A stretch of 64,000 nt of DNA from an uncultured Eubacterium sp. (GTDB lineage: Bacteria > Bacillota > Clostridia > Lachnospirales > Lachnospiraceae), in NCBI GenBank assembly GCA_910577225.1, contig CAJTMV010000019.1, positions 1-64,000 on the forward strand, read 5' to 3'. Positions 26,495-33,990 of this stretch are shown piece by piece. Position 1 is the first letter of the stretch. Every line of letters begins with the position of its first letter. The notes beneath the pieces were generated by a model. It was not told where the DNA came from. It ran no database searches and saw only the letters and a program-made list of their open reading frames with translations. The position numbers and the translations under genes were made by a program.

Positions 26495-28177
26495 CTATTC
26501 CACTGAGATCAGATAGTAGTAGATTGGCTGTCCGCCATACTGTACTTCTACTTCCAGATCTTCATGATTTGCCAGTATTTTTTCTGCGATCGCATTTGCG
26601 GCATCCTCATTTACTTCTTCTCCAAAATAAATGCTGACAATTGCAGAATCGTCGTCGATCATGCTTTCAGTCATTTCAAGCGTAACCTGTTCCAGATCTT
26701 TTCCGACTGCGAGTATCGTTTTATCTCCGATTCCCATATAATCATCCTGTCGGATTTCCTTATCATCGATCACCGTATCGCGCACGGCATAGGTCACCTG
26801 TCCGGTTCGGACATTTTTAATCTCCTGGAGCATCCGTGATTCGTTTTCTTCCGCGGTCTGTTCCGGAATAAAATTAATCAGCGCCGTAATTCCCTGTGGA
26901 ATCGTCTTTGTCGGAATGACGTGTATCTGCTTTTCTTCGGATAACGCAGCCGCCTGATTTGCCGCCAGTATAATATTTTTATTGTTCGGCAGGACAAATA
27001 CGTGATCTGCCTGTACATTTGCAACCGCGTTTAAAATATCCTCCGTACTCGGATTCATCGTCTGGCCGCCCTCGATCATATAATCGGCGCCAAGTCCTTT
27101 GAATACCTCGCTGAGTCCATCCCCGACAGAAACTGCGATAAAGCCGATATCTTTATATTCCGCCTCTTTGGAAGACTCTGCCGCCTGCTGCGTCTTTTCT
27201 GCCGCCTGCTGTGCCGCCAGCTTCTGCGCGTCCTTGATCAGTCTTTCCTGATGCTCCTCGCGCATATTGTCGATTTTAATTCTGCTTAAAGAACCATGTG
27301 TCAATGCTTCCTGGATGGCAAGTCCGGGATCATTGGTATGTACATGGGTCTTTACGATTTCATCGTCCGCCACAACCACGATCGAGTCGCCAATGGATTC
27401 CAAAAATGCTTTGTATTTGCGTTCCGCCTGATCTGTCAGCGGATGGTTTAATACGATAATAAACTCGGTACAATAGCCAAATGTGATCTCCGCTTCTGTT
27501 TCTTTTGTAATTTTTCTGACTTCCGTCGCCGGCCCTGCTTCGATGGCCGTATCGATCTCTTTGCCAAGCAGCGCGTCGTAAGTCCCCTGCAAAATAACTA
27601 CGAGTCCCTGTCCGCCGGAATCCACAACGCCTGCCTGCTTTAATACCGGAAGCATATCGGGCGTCTTTTTCAATACGCGTTCTGCCTCTTCGATCACTTC
27701 ACCCAGAAAACAAACCAGATCATCCGTTTCTTCCGCCATCTGCGCCGCTTTATCTGCCGCACCGCGCGCAACCGTAAGAATCGTTCCTTCTTTTGGCTTC
27801 ATAACCGCTTTGTATGCCGTCTCCACCGCTTTTTGAAATGCCGCGGATAAAACCGGAACGGTCAGTTCCTGCTCCTTTGCGATCACTTTCGTAAATCCGC
27901 GAAACAGCTGTGACAAAATCACACCTGAATTTCCTCTGGCTCCGCGCAGGGATCCGGAGGAAATTGCCTTTGCAATCGACGCCATATCCGGCTGGGTTAA
28001 CGCACTGACTTCTTTTGCAGCCGAAAGAATCGTCATGGACATATTGGTGCCGGTATCTCCGTCCGGAACCGGGAATACGTTCAGCTCATTAATCCATTCT
28101 TTTTTCGCTTCCAGATTTTTTGCTCCATTTAAAAACATTTTTGCCAAAACCGCAGCATTTATTGAATTGATCTCCAC
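26495..28177 (-). CDS. DAK2-domain protein, FakA/YloV-like
   Basis: About 560 aa. DAK2 domain at the N-terminus with PVPDGDTGTNMSMTIL and GARGNSGVILSQLFRGF (ATP/Mg site), middle region KAGVVDSGGQGLVVILQGT, and the FakA-type C-terminal domain with VLPNNKNIILAANQAA. FakA phosphorylates fatty acids bound to FakB for phospholipid synthesis. The GTG at 28177 fits the ribosome site AAGGAGGAG better than the TTG at 28183. The block Asp23-DAK2-recG is conserved. Confidence 0.92.
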   Translation of the reverse strand: MEINSINAAVLAKMFLNGAKNLEAKKEWINELNVFPVPDGDTGTNMSMTILSAAKEVSALTQPDMASIAKAISSGSLRGARGNSGVILSQLFRGFTKVIAKEQELTVPVLSAAFQKAVETAYKAVMKPKEGTILTVARGAADKAAQMAEETDDLVCFLGEVIEEAERVLKKTPDMLPVLKQAGVVDSGGQGLVVILQGTYDALLGKEIDTAIEAGPATEVRKITKETEAEITFGYCTEFIIVLNHPLTDQAERKYKAFLESIGDSIVVVADDEIVKTHVHTNDPGLAIQEALTHGSLSRIKIDNMREEHQERLIKDAQKLAAQQAAEKTQQAAESSKEAEYKDIGFIAVSVGDGLSEVFKGLGADYMIEGGQTMNPSTEDILNAVANVQADHVFVLPNNKNIILAANQAAALSEEKQIHVIPTKTIPQGITALINFIPEQTAEENESRMLQEIKNVRTGQVTYAVRDTVIDDKEIRQDDYMGIGDKTILAVGKDLEQVTLEMTESMIDDDSAIVSIYFGEEVNEDAANAIAEKILANHEDLEVEVQYGGQPIYYYLISVE

Positions 28178-28190
28178 TTGCAACTCCTCC

Positions 28191-28550
28191 TTAATCGATC
28201 ACGCGCACGCCTTCAACAAAAATGTTGATTTTTTTGATGTGCATTCCTGTGAATTCTTCTACCCGATATCTGACCGTACTGATCAGGTTATCCGTCACAG
28301 TACTGATACTGACGCCATACGAAATAATGACATGAAAATTAATCGTAATCTCATTGTTCTCCTCAATGACTACATTTATACCATGTGTCAGATAATCTTT
28401 TTTTAATAATCTTACAATTCCGTCCTTGACATTTACCGCCGCCATACCAACAATGCCAAAACATTCTACCGCAACAGAACCCGCGTAAGTTGCAATGACC
28501 TCGCTTCCAATGATCACCCTGCCATATTCGTTTTCAAACTGCCCTTTCAT
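28191..28550 (-). CDS. Asp23/Gls24 family envelope stress protein
   Basis: 119 aa. MKGQFENEYGRVIIGSEVIA at the N-terminus and IISYGVSISTVTDNLISTVR match the Asp23 family (YloU in Bacillus). Start 28550 has GAGG 6 nt upstream. It forms the usual gene pair with the DAK2 protein, 13 bp downstream. Exact function unresolved. Confidence 0.93.
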   Translation of the reverse strand: MKGQFENEYGRVIIGSEVIATYAGSVAVECFGIVGMAAVNVKDGIVRLLKKDYLTHGINVVIEENNEITINFHVIISYGVSISTVTDNLISTVRYRVEEFTGMHIKKINIFVEGVRVID

Positions 28551-28677
28551 AGCATACCTCCAATCATTTTCATTCATTCAAATGAACCAGTTAGAAAATA
28601 TTATAACCGCTTTTGACCAAAAAGAAAACATAATTTTTACATTATTCAAAAAAATTGAATTTTTCTGGAATTTATCC

Positions 28678-28706
28678 TTGCATTTGTGAATCTCTTCTGA
28701 TAGAAT
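28678..28706 (+). promoter_or_regulatory. Sigma-A promoter of rpmB
   Basis: TTGCAT (28678-28683), 17 bp, TAGAAT (28701-28706), about 75 bp before rpmB. The divergent Asp23 gene shares this intergenic region, and a TATAAT-like word on the minus strand near 28602 may serve it. Confidence 0.7.
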
Positions 28707-28779
28707 AATCATGTTGTAAGTCTGAAATTACTGTCAGATTTAAGAATTTAAACACTTGATCATGCAAGGAGGTGTTCCT

Positions 28780-28965
28780 ATGGCTAAATGTTCCGTTTGT
28801 GGAAAAAGCGTTCTTTTCGGTAACAATGTGAGCCATTCACATAGAAGATCTAACAGAATGTTCAAACCAAACATCAAATCTGTCAGATGCAAGGTGAATG
28901 GAGCTACAAAAAGATTATATGTTTGTACTTCCTGCTTAAAGTCCGGTAAAGTTGAAAGAGCATAG
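28780..28965 (+). CDS. rpmB: Ribosomal protein L28
   Basis: 61 aa. MAKCSVCGKSVLFGNNVSHS and NRMFKPNIKSVRC are the L28 signature, with the CxxC zinc pair near the N-terminus and CTSCLKSGKV at the end. AAGGAGG 8 nt before the ATG decides this start over the codon at 28756. Divergent from the Asp23-DAK2-recG operon, as in related genomes. Confidence 0.98.
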   Translation: MAKCSVCGKSVLFGNNVSHSHRRSNRMFKPNIKSVRCKVNGATKRLYVCTSCLKSGKVERA

Positions 28966-28987
28966 GATTTTAGGAAACGTATCAAAG

Positions 28988-29027
28988 AAGCTGCTGCAGG
29001 CACAAATCATTGCCGGCAGCTTTTTTT
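28988..29027 (+). terminator. Rho-independent terminator of rpmB
   Basis: AAGCTGC...GCAGCTT stem (28988-28994 with 29015-29021) with an inner GGC/GCC extension, followed by seven T. Confidence 0.85.
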
Positions 29028-29138
29028 GTGGACTAAACGGCAGACTCCGACATATATTAAAAGAAGGGACAGCATTTTGATACCCGGTAATATCATTTGT
29101 CTGTTCTGACAGAATCTATAAAAGAATCGAAGTGGATT

Positions 29139-29276
29139 ATGAAAAAAATATGCGGATTTGCCATGTTTTGGATTGCAGTCGGCATGGTCATTATGCTTTT
29201 TTTGGAAAGCGTATGGCTCGCCCTGACGATTATATGCGCGCTGCTGATCTGCGGATATAATTTATTCTGCGGGTAA
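29139..29276 (+). CDS. Small hydrophobic protein, 45 aa
   Basis: ATG at 29139, TAA at 29274. Almost the whole protein is two hydrophobic helices (MKKICGFAMFWIAVGMVIM, then VWLALTIICALLICGYN) with a short polar turn, ending FCG. I recall very similar short proteins in Clostridia (FWIAVGM core), so it is probably real though tiny. The ribosome site is weak (AAGTGG). Lies between rpmB and gerW. Confidence 0.6.
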   Translation: MKKICGFAMFWIAVGMVIMLFLESVWLALTIICALLICGYNLFCG

Positions 29277-29327
29277 ACAGCCGTTCCTGCTCCAGAAAGT
29301 ATTTTTAAACACGATTGGATACAAAAA

Positions 29328-29395
29328 CTGGCAGAAACGACGAACCGTAACTCTCCGCTGTCTTCGCGGTTACGGTTCGTCATACGTTCTGCCAG
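29328..29395 (-). terminator. Long hairpin terminator after gerW
   Basis: CTGGCAGAA / TTCTGCCAG outer stem and GACGAACCGTAAC / GTTACGGTTCGTC inner stem form a hairpin of about 68 nt. In the minus direction it is followed by TTTTTG, so it ends the gerW transcript; it may also serve the small plus-strand gene. Confidence 0.75.
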
Positions 29396-29411
29396 AAACA
29401 ATTTCCCTGCG

Positions 29412-29840
29412 TTACTCTGATATTTTCTCGTTCAGCGCGTCTCCCAGCTGGCTTTCCAGTTCATCTGCCGCTTTTTTCTGCGCTTCCGGATCCGCCGGGG
29501 CATTTTTATCTTTTGACGTAAATTTATTTACAAAATCCGGTATCATATCCAGAATCTTTGTAATTCCATCCTGATTTTTGACATTGACGAGCCTGGTTGT
29601 CCCATTTTGAATCACGAGCACCGCGCTTGGCGTAATTTTTCCACCCATACCGCCGCCGCCATTATTTTTGTTTTCTCCGCTAAACGCGCCTGCTCCCACG
29701 CCAAAGGTAACGTCTATCAGCGGCAGAATGATCGTGTCGCCGATATGAACGGCATCTCCTACTACTGTTTTGGTTGTGATAAAGCTGTCCATTCCCTGAA
29801 ATAAGGATGCGACAGTTGAGCTGAAACTATTGTCTGACAT
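29412..29840 (-). CDS. GerW/YtfJ-family spore protein
   Basis: 142 aa. The GerW signature VVGDAVHIGDTIILPLIDVTFGVGAG followed by a glycine-rich loop (GGGGMGGKITPSAVLVI) is clear. The family is required for normal spore germination in Bacillus. The start at 29840 (MSDNSFSS) has GGAGG 7 nt upstream; the open frame continues 48 codons upstream into the preceding gene. Downstream of the DUF2953 gene, a common Clostridia pairing. Confidence 0.9.
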   Translation of the reverse strand: MSDNSFSSTVASLFQGMDSFITTKTVVGDAVHIGDTIILPLIDVTFGVGAGAFSGENKNNGGGGMGGKITPSAVLVIQNGTTRLVNVKNQDGITKILDMIPDFVNKFTSKDKNAPADPEAQKKAADELESQLGDALNEKISE

Positions 29841-29946
29841 CTGTTTTCCTCCTGTCATTGTTCTTCTGCGCCTGTAAACGCGCGCCTGTTGATACACAGC
29901 ATCCGTACTGCCTTCTGCCATGTTAGGATCTGATTTTAAATGTATC

Positions 29947-31767
29947 TTATGATCTGTCCCGCTTCGTGATTCTGCGGACGACATACATAAATTCTTTATC
30001 CCGAAGCAGCCGTATGGCTCCAGTCAGACATATGACTACCATGACCCTGCCCTGTGCCTGTATTTTCCCTTCTACATACAGCTTTTCAGATGTAAAATCC
30101 GGTTGGATGCTGCATGGATAACGGTAAACCAGCGGTATCATCCCAAGGATTCCCGTTGCCATACCGGTCAGTGACGGATCTGCCAGAGAAAAGGAAAGAT
30201 CCGCCTGCAGCTTTTTCGGTTTATAGCTTCGCAGTAATTTCAACAGCTCCGTCCACAAATGACCGAACGCATGGCGATTCACCTCATCCGTATACTCCTG
30301 CCGTAACCGCTCATATCCGTTACGAATTTTACGGAAAATCCCCTGCTCTGCTTTGTCTGCTCCATCAGAAAACGCATCTTTCTTTTTTGGTTTTTCCGCC
30401 TTCAACCGTTTCCGACTGCGTTTTTGCAGCTTCTTTTTGTTTCGCTTTTCCTGTTTTTGTTTCTTTTTGTCTGACTTTTCTTTCTTCTTTGACGCTTTTT
30501 TCTTATCTGGTGTTTCTATCGGAGCAGATGTTTGTTCCTGATCAGACGTCTCTTTCTGTTCAGACATATTTGCCTGATCAGATGTTTCTGACTGATCAAA
30601 TATTTGCTCCTGATCGGATATTTCTATTTTATCAGATATATTTGCCTCTGATATTTCTACCTGTTCAGATATTTTTACCTCTGATATTTGTATCTGTTCA
30701 GATATTTTTACCTGATCGGATGTCTCTTTCTGTTCAAACATGTTTGCCTGCTCTGGTTTTTCTGTCTGTTCAGATGTTTGCTCCTGATCGGATATTTCTA
30801 TTTTATCAGATATGTTTGCCTGATCGGATATCTCTTTCTGTTCAGACATATTTTCGACACCTGATGTTTCTGTCTGATCAGACATGTTTTCCTTTGCTAT
30901 TTCTATCTGCTCAGATATTTCTTTCTGATCAGTTTCTCTCTTAGTTTCTTTCTTTTGCTTTTCTTCCCACGATTTTACACTGGCGGTCGTATGATACTGT
31001 TTCATTGCCAATAGCGAAGAAGTATCGTTTTGTTCTGTCGGAAATTGCGACGTCGGGGCTTCATCTGCATGTGATTCCTGTATCGGAATGAATGATGCCA
31101 AACTTTCTTTTTCCCGCAATTCTTCTGACGGAAATTCGCTGGCTGAATTCTCTGTTACAGGAGTATTTTCTGCCGCGTCCGTTTCCACTGGAAGTTCTCC
31201 CTGCTGCATCGCCTGCGTCTCATTTGTCTGCGGATTTTCCATCCCGTCGTTCCTGTCAGATACCGACAGAGAATTTTCGACAGACGACGCGCTATTCACA
31301 GAAACACCCTCTGTTTCCTTTTCATATACCCCGCTTTTATCTTTGGAATTCTCACCTGTGACGGACGACGCAGCCGCCTGTGATTTTTTTGCAAACCGCT
31401 TTTTTTTGGAACGTTTTAATTTTTTGCCTTTTTTTCCTGCCTTTTTTCTCGCGGCAATCTTTGCCAGCAGCTTTAGAATATCCACACCAGCGATACGGAT
31501 TTTATTTGAAAGTCCCGGCGGCCCATAGCTTACGGTCACATGCACCAGATGCAGCAGCCAGGTTACTTTCAGACGCAGCTGCAGATTTGCAACCGGATTT
31601 TTCTCTAAAGGATCCGCACTTTGCTCATTCAGAGCCAGCACTTCATAATGGATCGGAACAAACAGAACAAGCAACAAAACGACAAGCAAAATCAAAACCG
31701 CTAAAAGCAGCGTCCAGCCCGCAATCTTTAACAGTGCCAGCAAAAACAATCCAATTGCCCTTATCAT
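29947..31767 (-). CDS. DUF2953-like membrane protein with a large hexapeptide-repeat insert
   Basis: 606 aa, far longer than the roughly 200-250 aa usual for the family. The N-terminal part (1-110) has a membrane segment (residues 5-38) and the conserved LKVTWLLHLVHVTVSYG. The C-terminal part (about 475-606) has the conserved FGHLWTELLKLLRSYKPKK and SLADPSLTGMATGILGMIP. Between them lie a Lys-rich stretch, an acidic Ser-rich stretch and about 20 hexapeptides of the form xx[IT]S[DE][QK], then another Lys-rich stretch. The start overlaps the upstream stop (ATGA). Precedes gerW. Confidence 0.8.
   Translation of the reverse strand: MIRAIGLFLLALLKIAGWTLLLAVLILLVVLLLVLFVPIHYEVLALNEQSADPLEKNPVANLQLRLKVTWLLHLVHVTVSYGPPGLSNKIRIAGVDILKLLAKIAARKKAGKKGKKLKRSKKKRFAKKSQAAASSVTGENSKDKSGVYEKETEGVSVNSASSVENSLSVSDRNDGMENPQTNETQAMQQGELPVETDAAENTPVTENSASEFPSEELREKESLASFIPIQESHADEAPTSQFPTEQNDTSSLLAMKQYHTTASVKSWEEKQKKETKRETDQKEISEQIEIAKENMSDQTETSGVENMSEQKEISDQANISDKIEISDQEQTSEQTEKPEQANMFEQKETSDQVKISEQIQISEVKISEQVEISEANISDKIEISDQEQIFDQSETSDQANMSEQKETSDQEQTSAPIETPDKKKASKKKEKSDKKKQKQEKRNKKKLQKRSRKRLKAEKPKKKDAFSDGADKAEQGIFRKIRNGYERLRQEYTDEVNRHAFGHLWTELLKLLRSYKPKKLQADLSFSLADPSLTGMATGILGMIPLVYRYPCSIQPDFTSEKLYVEGKIQAQGRVMVVICLTGAIRLLRDKEFMYVVRRITKRDRS
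30525..30925 (-). repeat. Degenerate 18-bp repeats encoding hexapeptides
   Basis: About 20 imperfect 18-bp units within the DUF2953-like gene, encoding for example KEISDQ, ANISDK, IEISDQ, EQTSEQ, KETSDQ, VKISEQ. Some units are shortened by one codon (IQISE, VEISE). Copy number is likely to vary between strains. Confidence 0.85.
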
Positions 31768-32102
31768 GTGCCGCCACCTGCCTTCTGCTGCATAATATAA
31801 CGTTTTACCTCAAATCCGCCTGTTTTTTTATACACGTCCGTTACAATCTCTGCCGCTGTAGCAAGCGCGTCTTCATAGCCTTTCGCAAGTCCGATAACGT
31901 ACAGATTTCTTTTTGGATACGCTTTCTGACAAAGCTCCCTGGCTGGAATAATCTCCATCAGGTTCGTTTCATATCTGCATAACACAATCAAAAAAACATT
32001 GGAAAGACAGGAATTACGGCTGATCTTCCATTTTAAACGTCTGATTTTTGTTTTTTTCTTAGGGATACTTTCCCCAATATACAAATTTTCATACCAAATC
32101 AT
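31764..32102 (-). CDS. Conserved hypothetical protein upstream of the DUF2953 gene
   Basis: 112 aa. Basic N-terminal half (IPKKKTKIRRLKWKISR) and a C-terminal half with LYVIGLAKGYEDALATAAEIV. No membrane segment or known motif. AAGGAG 6 nt before the ATG; its stop overlaps the start of the next gene, indicating coupling. Family not recognised. Confidence 0.7.
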   Translation of the reverse strand: MIWYENLYIGESIPKKKTKIRRLKWKISRNSCLSNVFLIVLCRYETNLMEIIPARELCQKAYPKRNLYVIGLAKGYEDALATAAEIVTDVYKKTGGFEVKRYIMQQKAGGGT

Positions 32103-32200
32103 CCGGACTCCTTATGGCCTGGCTTTTCAAGATCTGCCAGCCAAACTACCTGATACCTGTTTTATCCTGGAATGGATAAATGTGGATACAATGTCTTCTT

Positions 32201-32239
32201 ACAAAAGGACTGCTTTTGTTATTTTCACAGTCCTTTTGT
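32201..32239 (-). terminator. Terminator of the Nudix gene
   Basis: Perfect 12-bp inverted repeat ACAAAAGGACTG (32201-32212) and CAGTCCTTTTGT (32228-32239). Read on the minus strand, the 3' arm ends in CCTTTTGT, a short T-run typical of a moderate intrinsic terminator. Confidence 0.6.
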
Positions 32240-32254
32240 TCTGTCAGAAGAATC

Positions 32255-32707
32255 TTAAAAATATTTTTTGCTTCCCCACAGATTACTTTTTTTCAAGCTG
32301 AGATATTCATTATAAGCCTGTTCCAGTATCTGCTTTTCATTGGAAAATTTCAGCAGATGGTAAGCCTCATGAAACTTATAGTAACCGGAGTCTACAAAAT
32401 ACTCTTCCCATTGTGGCTTGCTGTAATAATTGTCCGCCATCATCAGATACCAGTGAACTTCCTTTTCCACAGTATCCTCCGGTACATTAAAGGTATACTG
32501 GCTTTTACCAATATATTTGATAATCGCCGCGCTCACACCGGTTTCTTCCAGGACCTCACGGGCTGCGGTCTCCTTATAGTCCTCTCCCTGTTCAACGGTT
32601 CCCTTTGGAAGAACCCATCCCTCATACTTGTTCTTGTAGTTTTTATAAAGCAGCAGAATCTTACCACGGAATATTACCACACCACCACAACTCGTTGCTT
32701 CAATCAT
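32255..32707 (-). CDS. Nudix hydrolase
   Basis: 150 aa. Complete Nudix box GTVEQGEDYKETAAREVLEETGV after the beta strands CGGVVIFRGKILLLYKN and WVLPKG. Hydrolyses a nucleoside diphosphate derivative; the substrate cannot be read from sequence, though the Ap4A/dNTP-type size fits. GGAGG 7 nt before the ATG. Downstream of the large repeat island. Confidence 0.92.
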   Translation of the reverse strand: MIEATSCGGVVIFRGKILLLYKNYKNKYEGWVLPKGTVEQGEDYKETAAREVLEETGVSAAIIKYIGKSQYTFNVPEDTVEKEVHWYLMMADNYYSKPQWEEYFVDSGYYKFHEAYHLLKFSNEKQILEQAYNEYLSLKKSNLWGSKKYF

Positions 32708-32860
32708 TACAACACCTCCTGATGTGGTTCCTGTTTCAGGTACCTGACAATACCTGAAAACAAATAGCTAATCAGTAGTATACCCCTTTTTTGATTCACA
32801 TGCAAGAAATTCGTATGTCTTTTTTTATTTCTATGGAAGAAATTTGGAAACACATTTTTA

Positions 32861-32940
32861 TGTGGCTGCACGGACGTGTTCGTGGCTGTGCGGACGTGTT
32901 CGTGGCTGCGCGGATGTGTTTGTGGCTGCGCGGACGTGTC
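32861..32940. repeat. Four 20-bp tandem repeats
   Basis: Four head-to-tail copies of NGTGGCTGCGCGGACGTGTT (32861, 32881, 32901, 32921) with one to three differences each. They run straight into the left arm of palindromic element A. The reverse complement of the same unit reappears just outside element B (about 33945-33961). Confidence 0.95.
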
Positions 32941-33156
32941 CGTGACCGCTGGCCAAAAATCGGAATCGGCGGCAGGGGACTGAGCGGACTGGGGCAACGC
33001 TGCGGTGAACTAATCGCTAACTCCGACTAAGACATTCGGCGTGTGAGCCTCATGCCTAAGTCTGCGTAAGCGCTGGATTTCACCTCCGCTAAAAACGCCC
33101 CTCGGATGTCCTTTCAGTCCCCTGCCGCCGGTTCCGGTTTTTGGCCAGCGGTCACG
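32941..33156. repeat. Nested palindromic element A (216 bp)
   Basis: Terminal arms 32941-32983 and 33114-33156 are 43-bp inverted repeats with two mismatches (begin CGTGACCGCTGGCCAAAAA, end in the GGGGACTGA box). Inside lies a long imperfect hairpin, 33002-33089, from GCGGTGAA to TTCACCTCCGC, whose strands carry CCGACTAAGACAT and ATGCCTAAGTCTG. The inner core is shared with element B; the arms are not. Confidence 0.9.
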
Positions 33157-33570
33157 AACACTGTTTATTGGCTGATTTTAAATGAATGTATTCCAGTTAT
33201 TGTAAATTTGCATAGTCTCACATATACAAATGTTGCTGATGAAAACTTTTCCAAAAAATCTTTCAGTCTCATGCCGCCATTCCCAGGTTCCTGACAGCAG
33301 CCACGGACACTGTTTGTCTGACAATTTTAAATGAATACATTCCAGTTATCATAAATTTCCATAGAAAAACATAACCTGACCGCTGCTACCTGCTGATGGG
33401 AACTTTACAGAAAAAATCTTTTCAGTCTCATACGCCATTCCCAGGTTCCTGACAGCAGTCACGAGCTCTGTTTGCAGACAATTTTAAATGAATACATCCC
33501 AGTTATCATAAATTTCCATAGAAAAACATAACCTGACTCTGCTACCTGCCGAAGACAACTTTACCACAAG
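33153..33570. repeat. Three tandem units of about 150-160 bp
   Basis: Units start at about 33153, 33302 and 33460, each opening with CACGnnCnCTGTTT and containing TTTTAAATGAATnCAT(T/C)CCAG and TTTCCATAGAAAAACATAACCTG (diverged in the first). The third is incomplete. The first two end in TCAGTCTCAT...CCATTCCCAGGTTCC and CTGACAGCAG, which resembles a single right arm of the palindromic elements. Confidence 0.85.
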
Positions 33571-33721
33571 AAACACCCTGAAAAAACATGAAATCGACGC
33601 TCTCCCCAGAGGTGAAATTTAGCACTTACACAGATCCCATCACCATCCTGTCCCCCACAGCCTCCAATTTCACCAAAATGAAACAATCAAAAGTTATACA
33701 ATGAAAGCCAACCACAAAACA

Positions 33722-33949
33722 GTGTGCGTGACAGCCGCAAGGGGCCCTGGAGCGGGCGGCATGGGACTGAAAGGACGTCTGAGGGGCGCTTTTAGCGAAG
33801 GTGAAATCCAGCGCTTACGCAGACTTAGGCATGAGGCTCACACGCCGAATGTCTTAGTCGGAGTTAGCGCTTAGTTCACCGCAGCGTTGCCCCAGTCCGC
33901 TCAGTCCCATGCCGCCCGCTCCAGGGCCCCTTGCGGCTGTCACGCACAC
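33722..33949. repeat. Nested palindromic element B (228 bp), inverted relative to A
   Basis: Terminal arms 33722-33770 and 33901-33949 are perfect 49-bp inverted repeats (GTGTGCGTGACAGCCGCAAG ... GGGACTGA). The core between them is the reverse complement of the core of element A (about 115 bp, few differences, e.g. AGTTAGCGCTTAGTTCACCG). It ends 42 bp before the PBP stop codon. Confidence 0.92.
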
Positions 33950-33990
33950 GTCCGCGCAGCCATCCCCCCTCGGTCTCACCTCATTTTCAT

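Larger units (their letters stand above)
32708..33990. other. Gene-free repeat island of about 1.3 kb
   Basis: No convincing gene on either strand. It contains, in order: four 20-bp tandem repeats, palindromic element A, three tandem units of about 150-160 bp, an unstructured stretch with a degenerate core fragment near 33611, and palindromic element B in the opposite orientation. It separates the stop of a PBP gene from the Nudix gene, so any transcript of the PBP operon would read into element B first. Confidence 0.85.

Noticed and set aside
30114..30944. Plus-strand frame of 276 codons
   Set aside because: It is antisense to the DUF2953-like gene; its length comes from the 18-bp repeats, and the product is a monotonous Phe/Leu/Gln repeat without a ribosome site.
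32861..32940. Possible CRISPR array
   Set aside because: The units are contiguous 20-bp tandem repeats with no spacers, and no cas genes are nearby.
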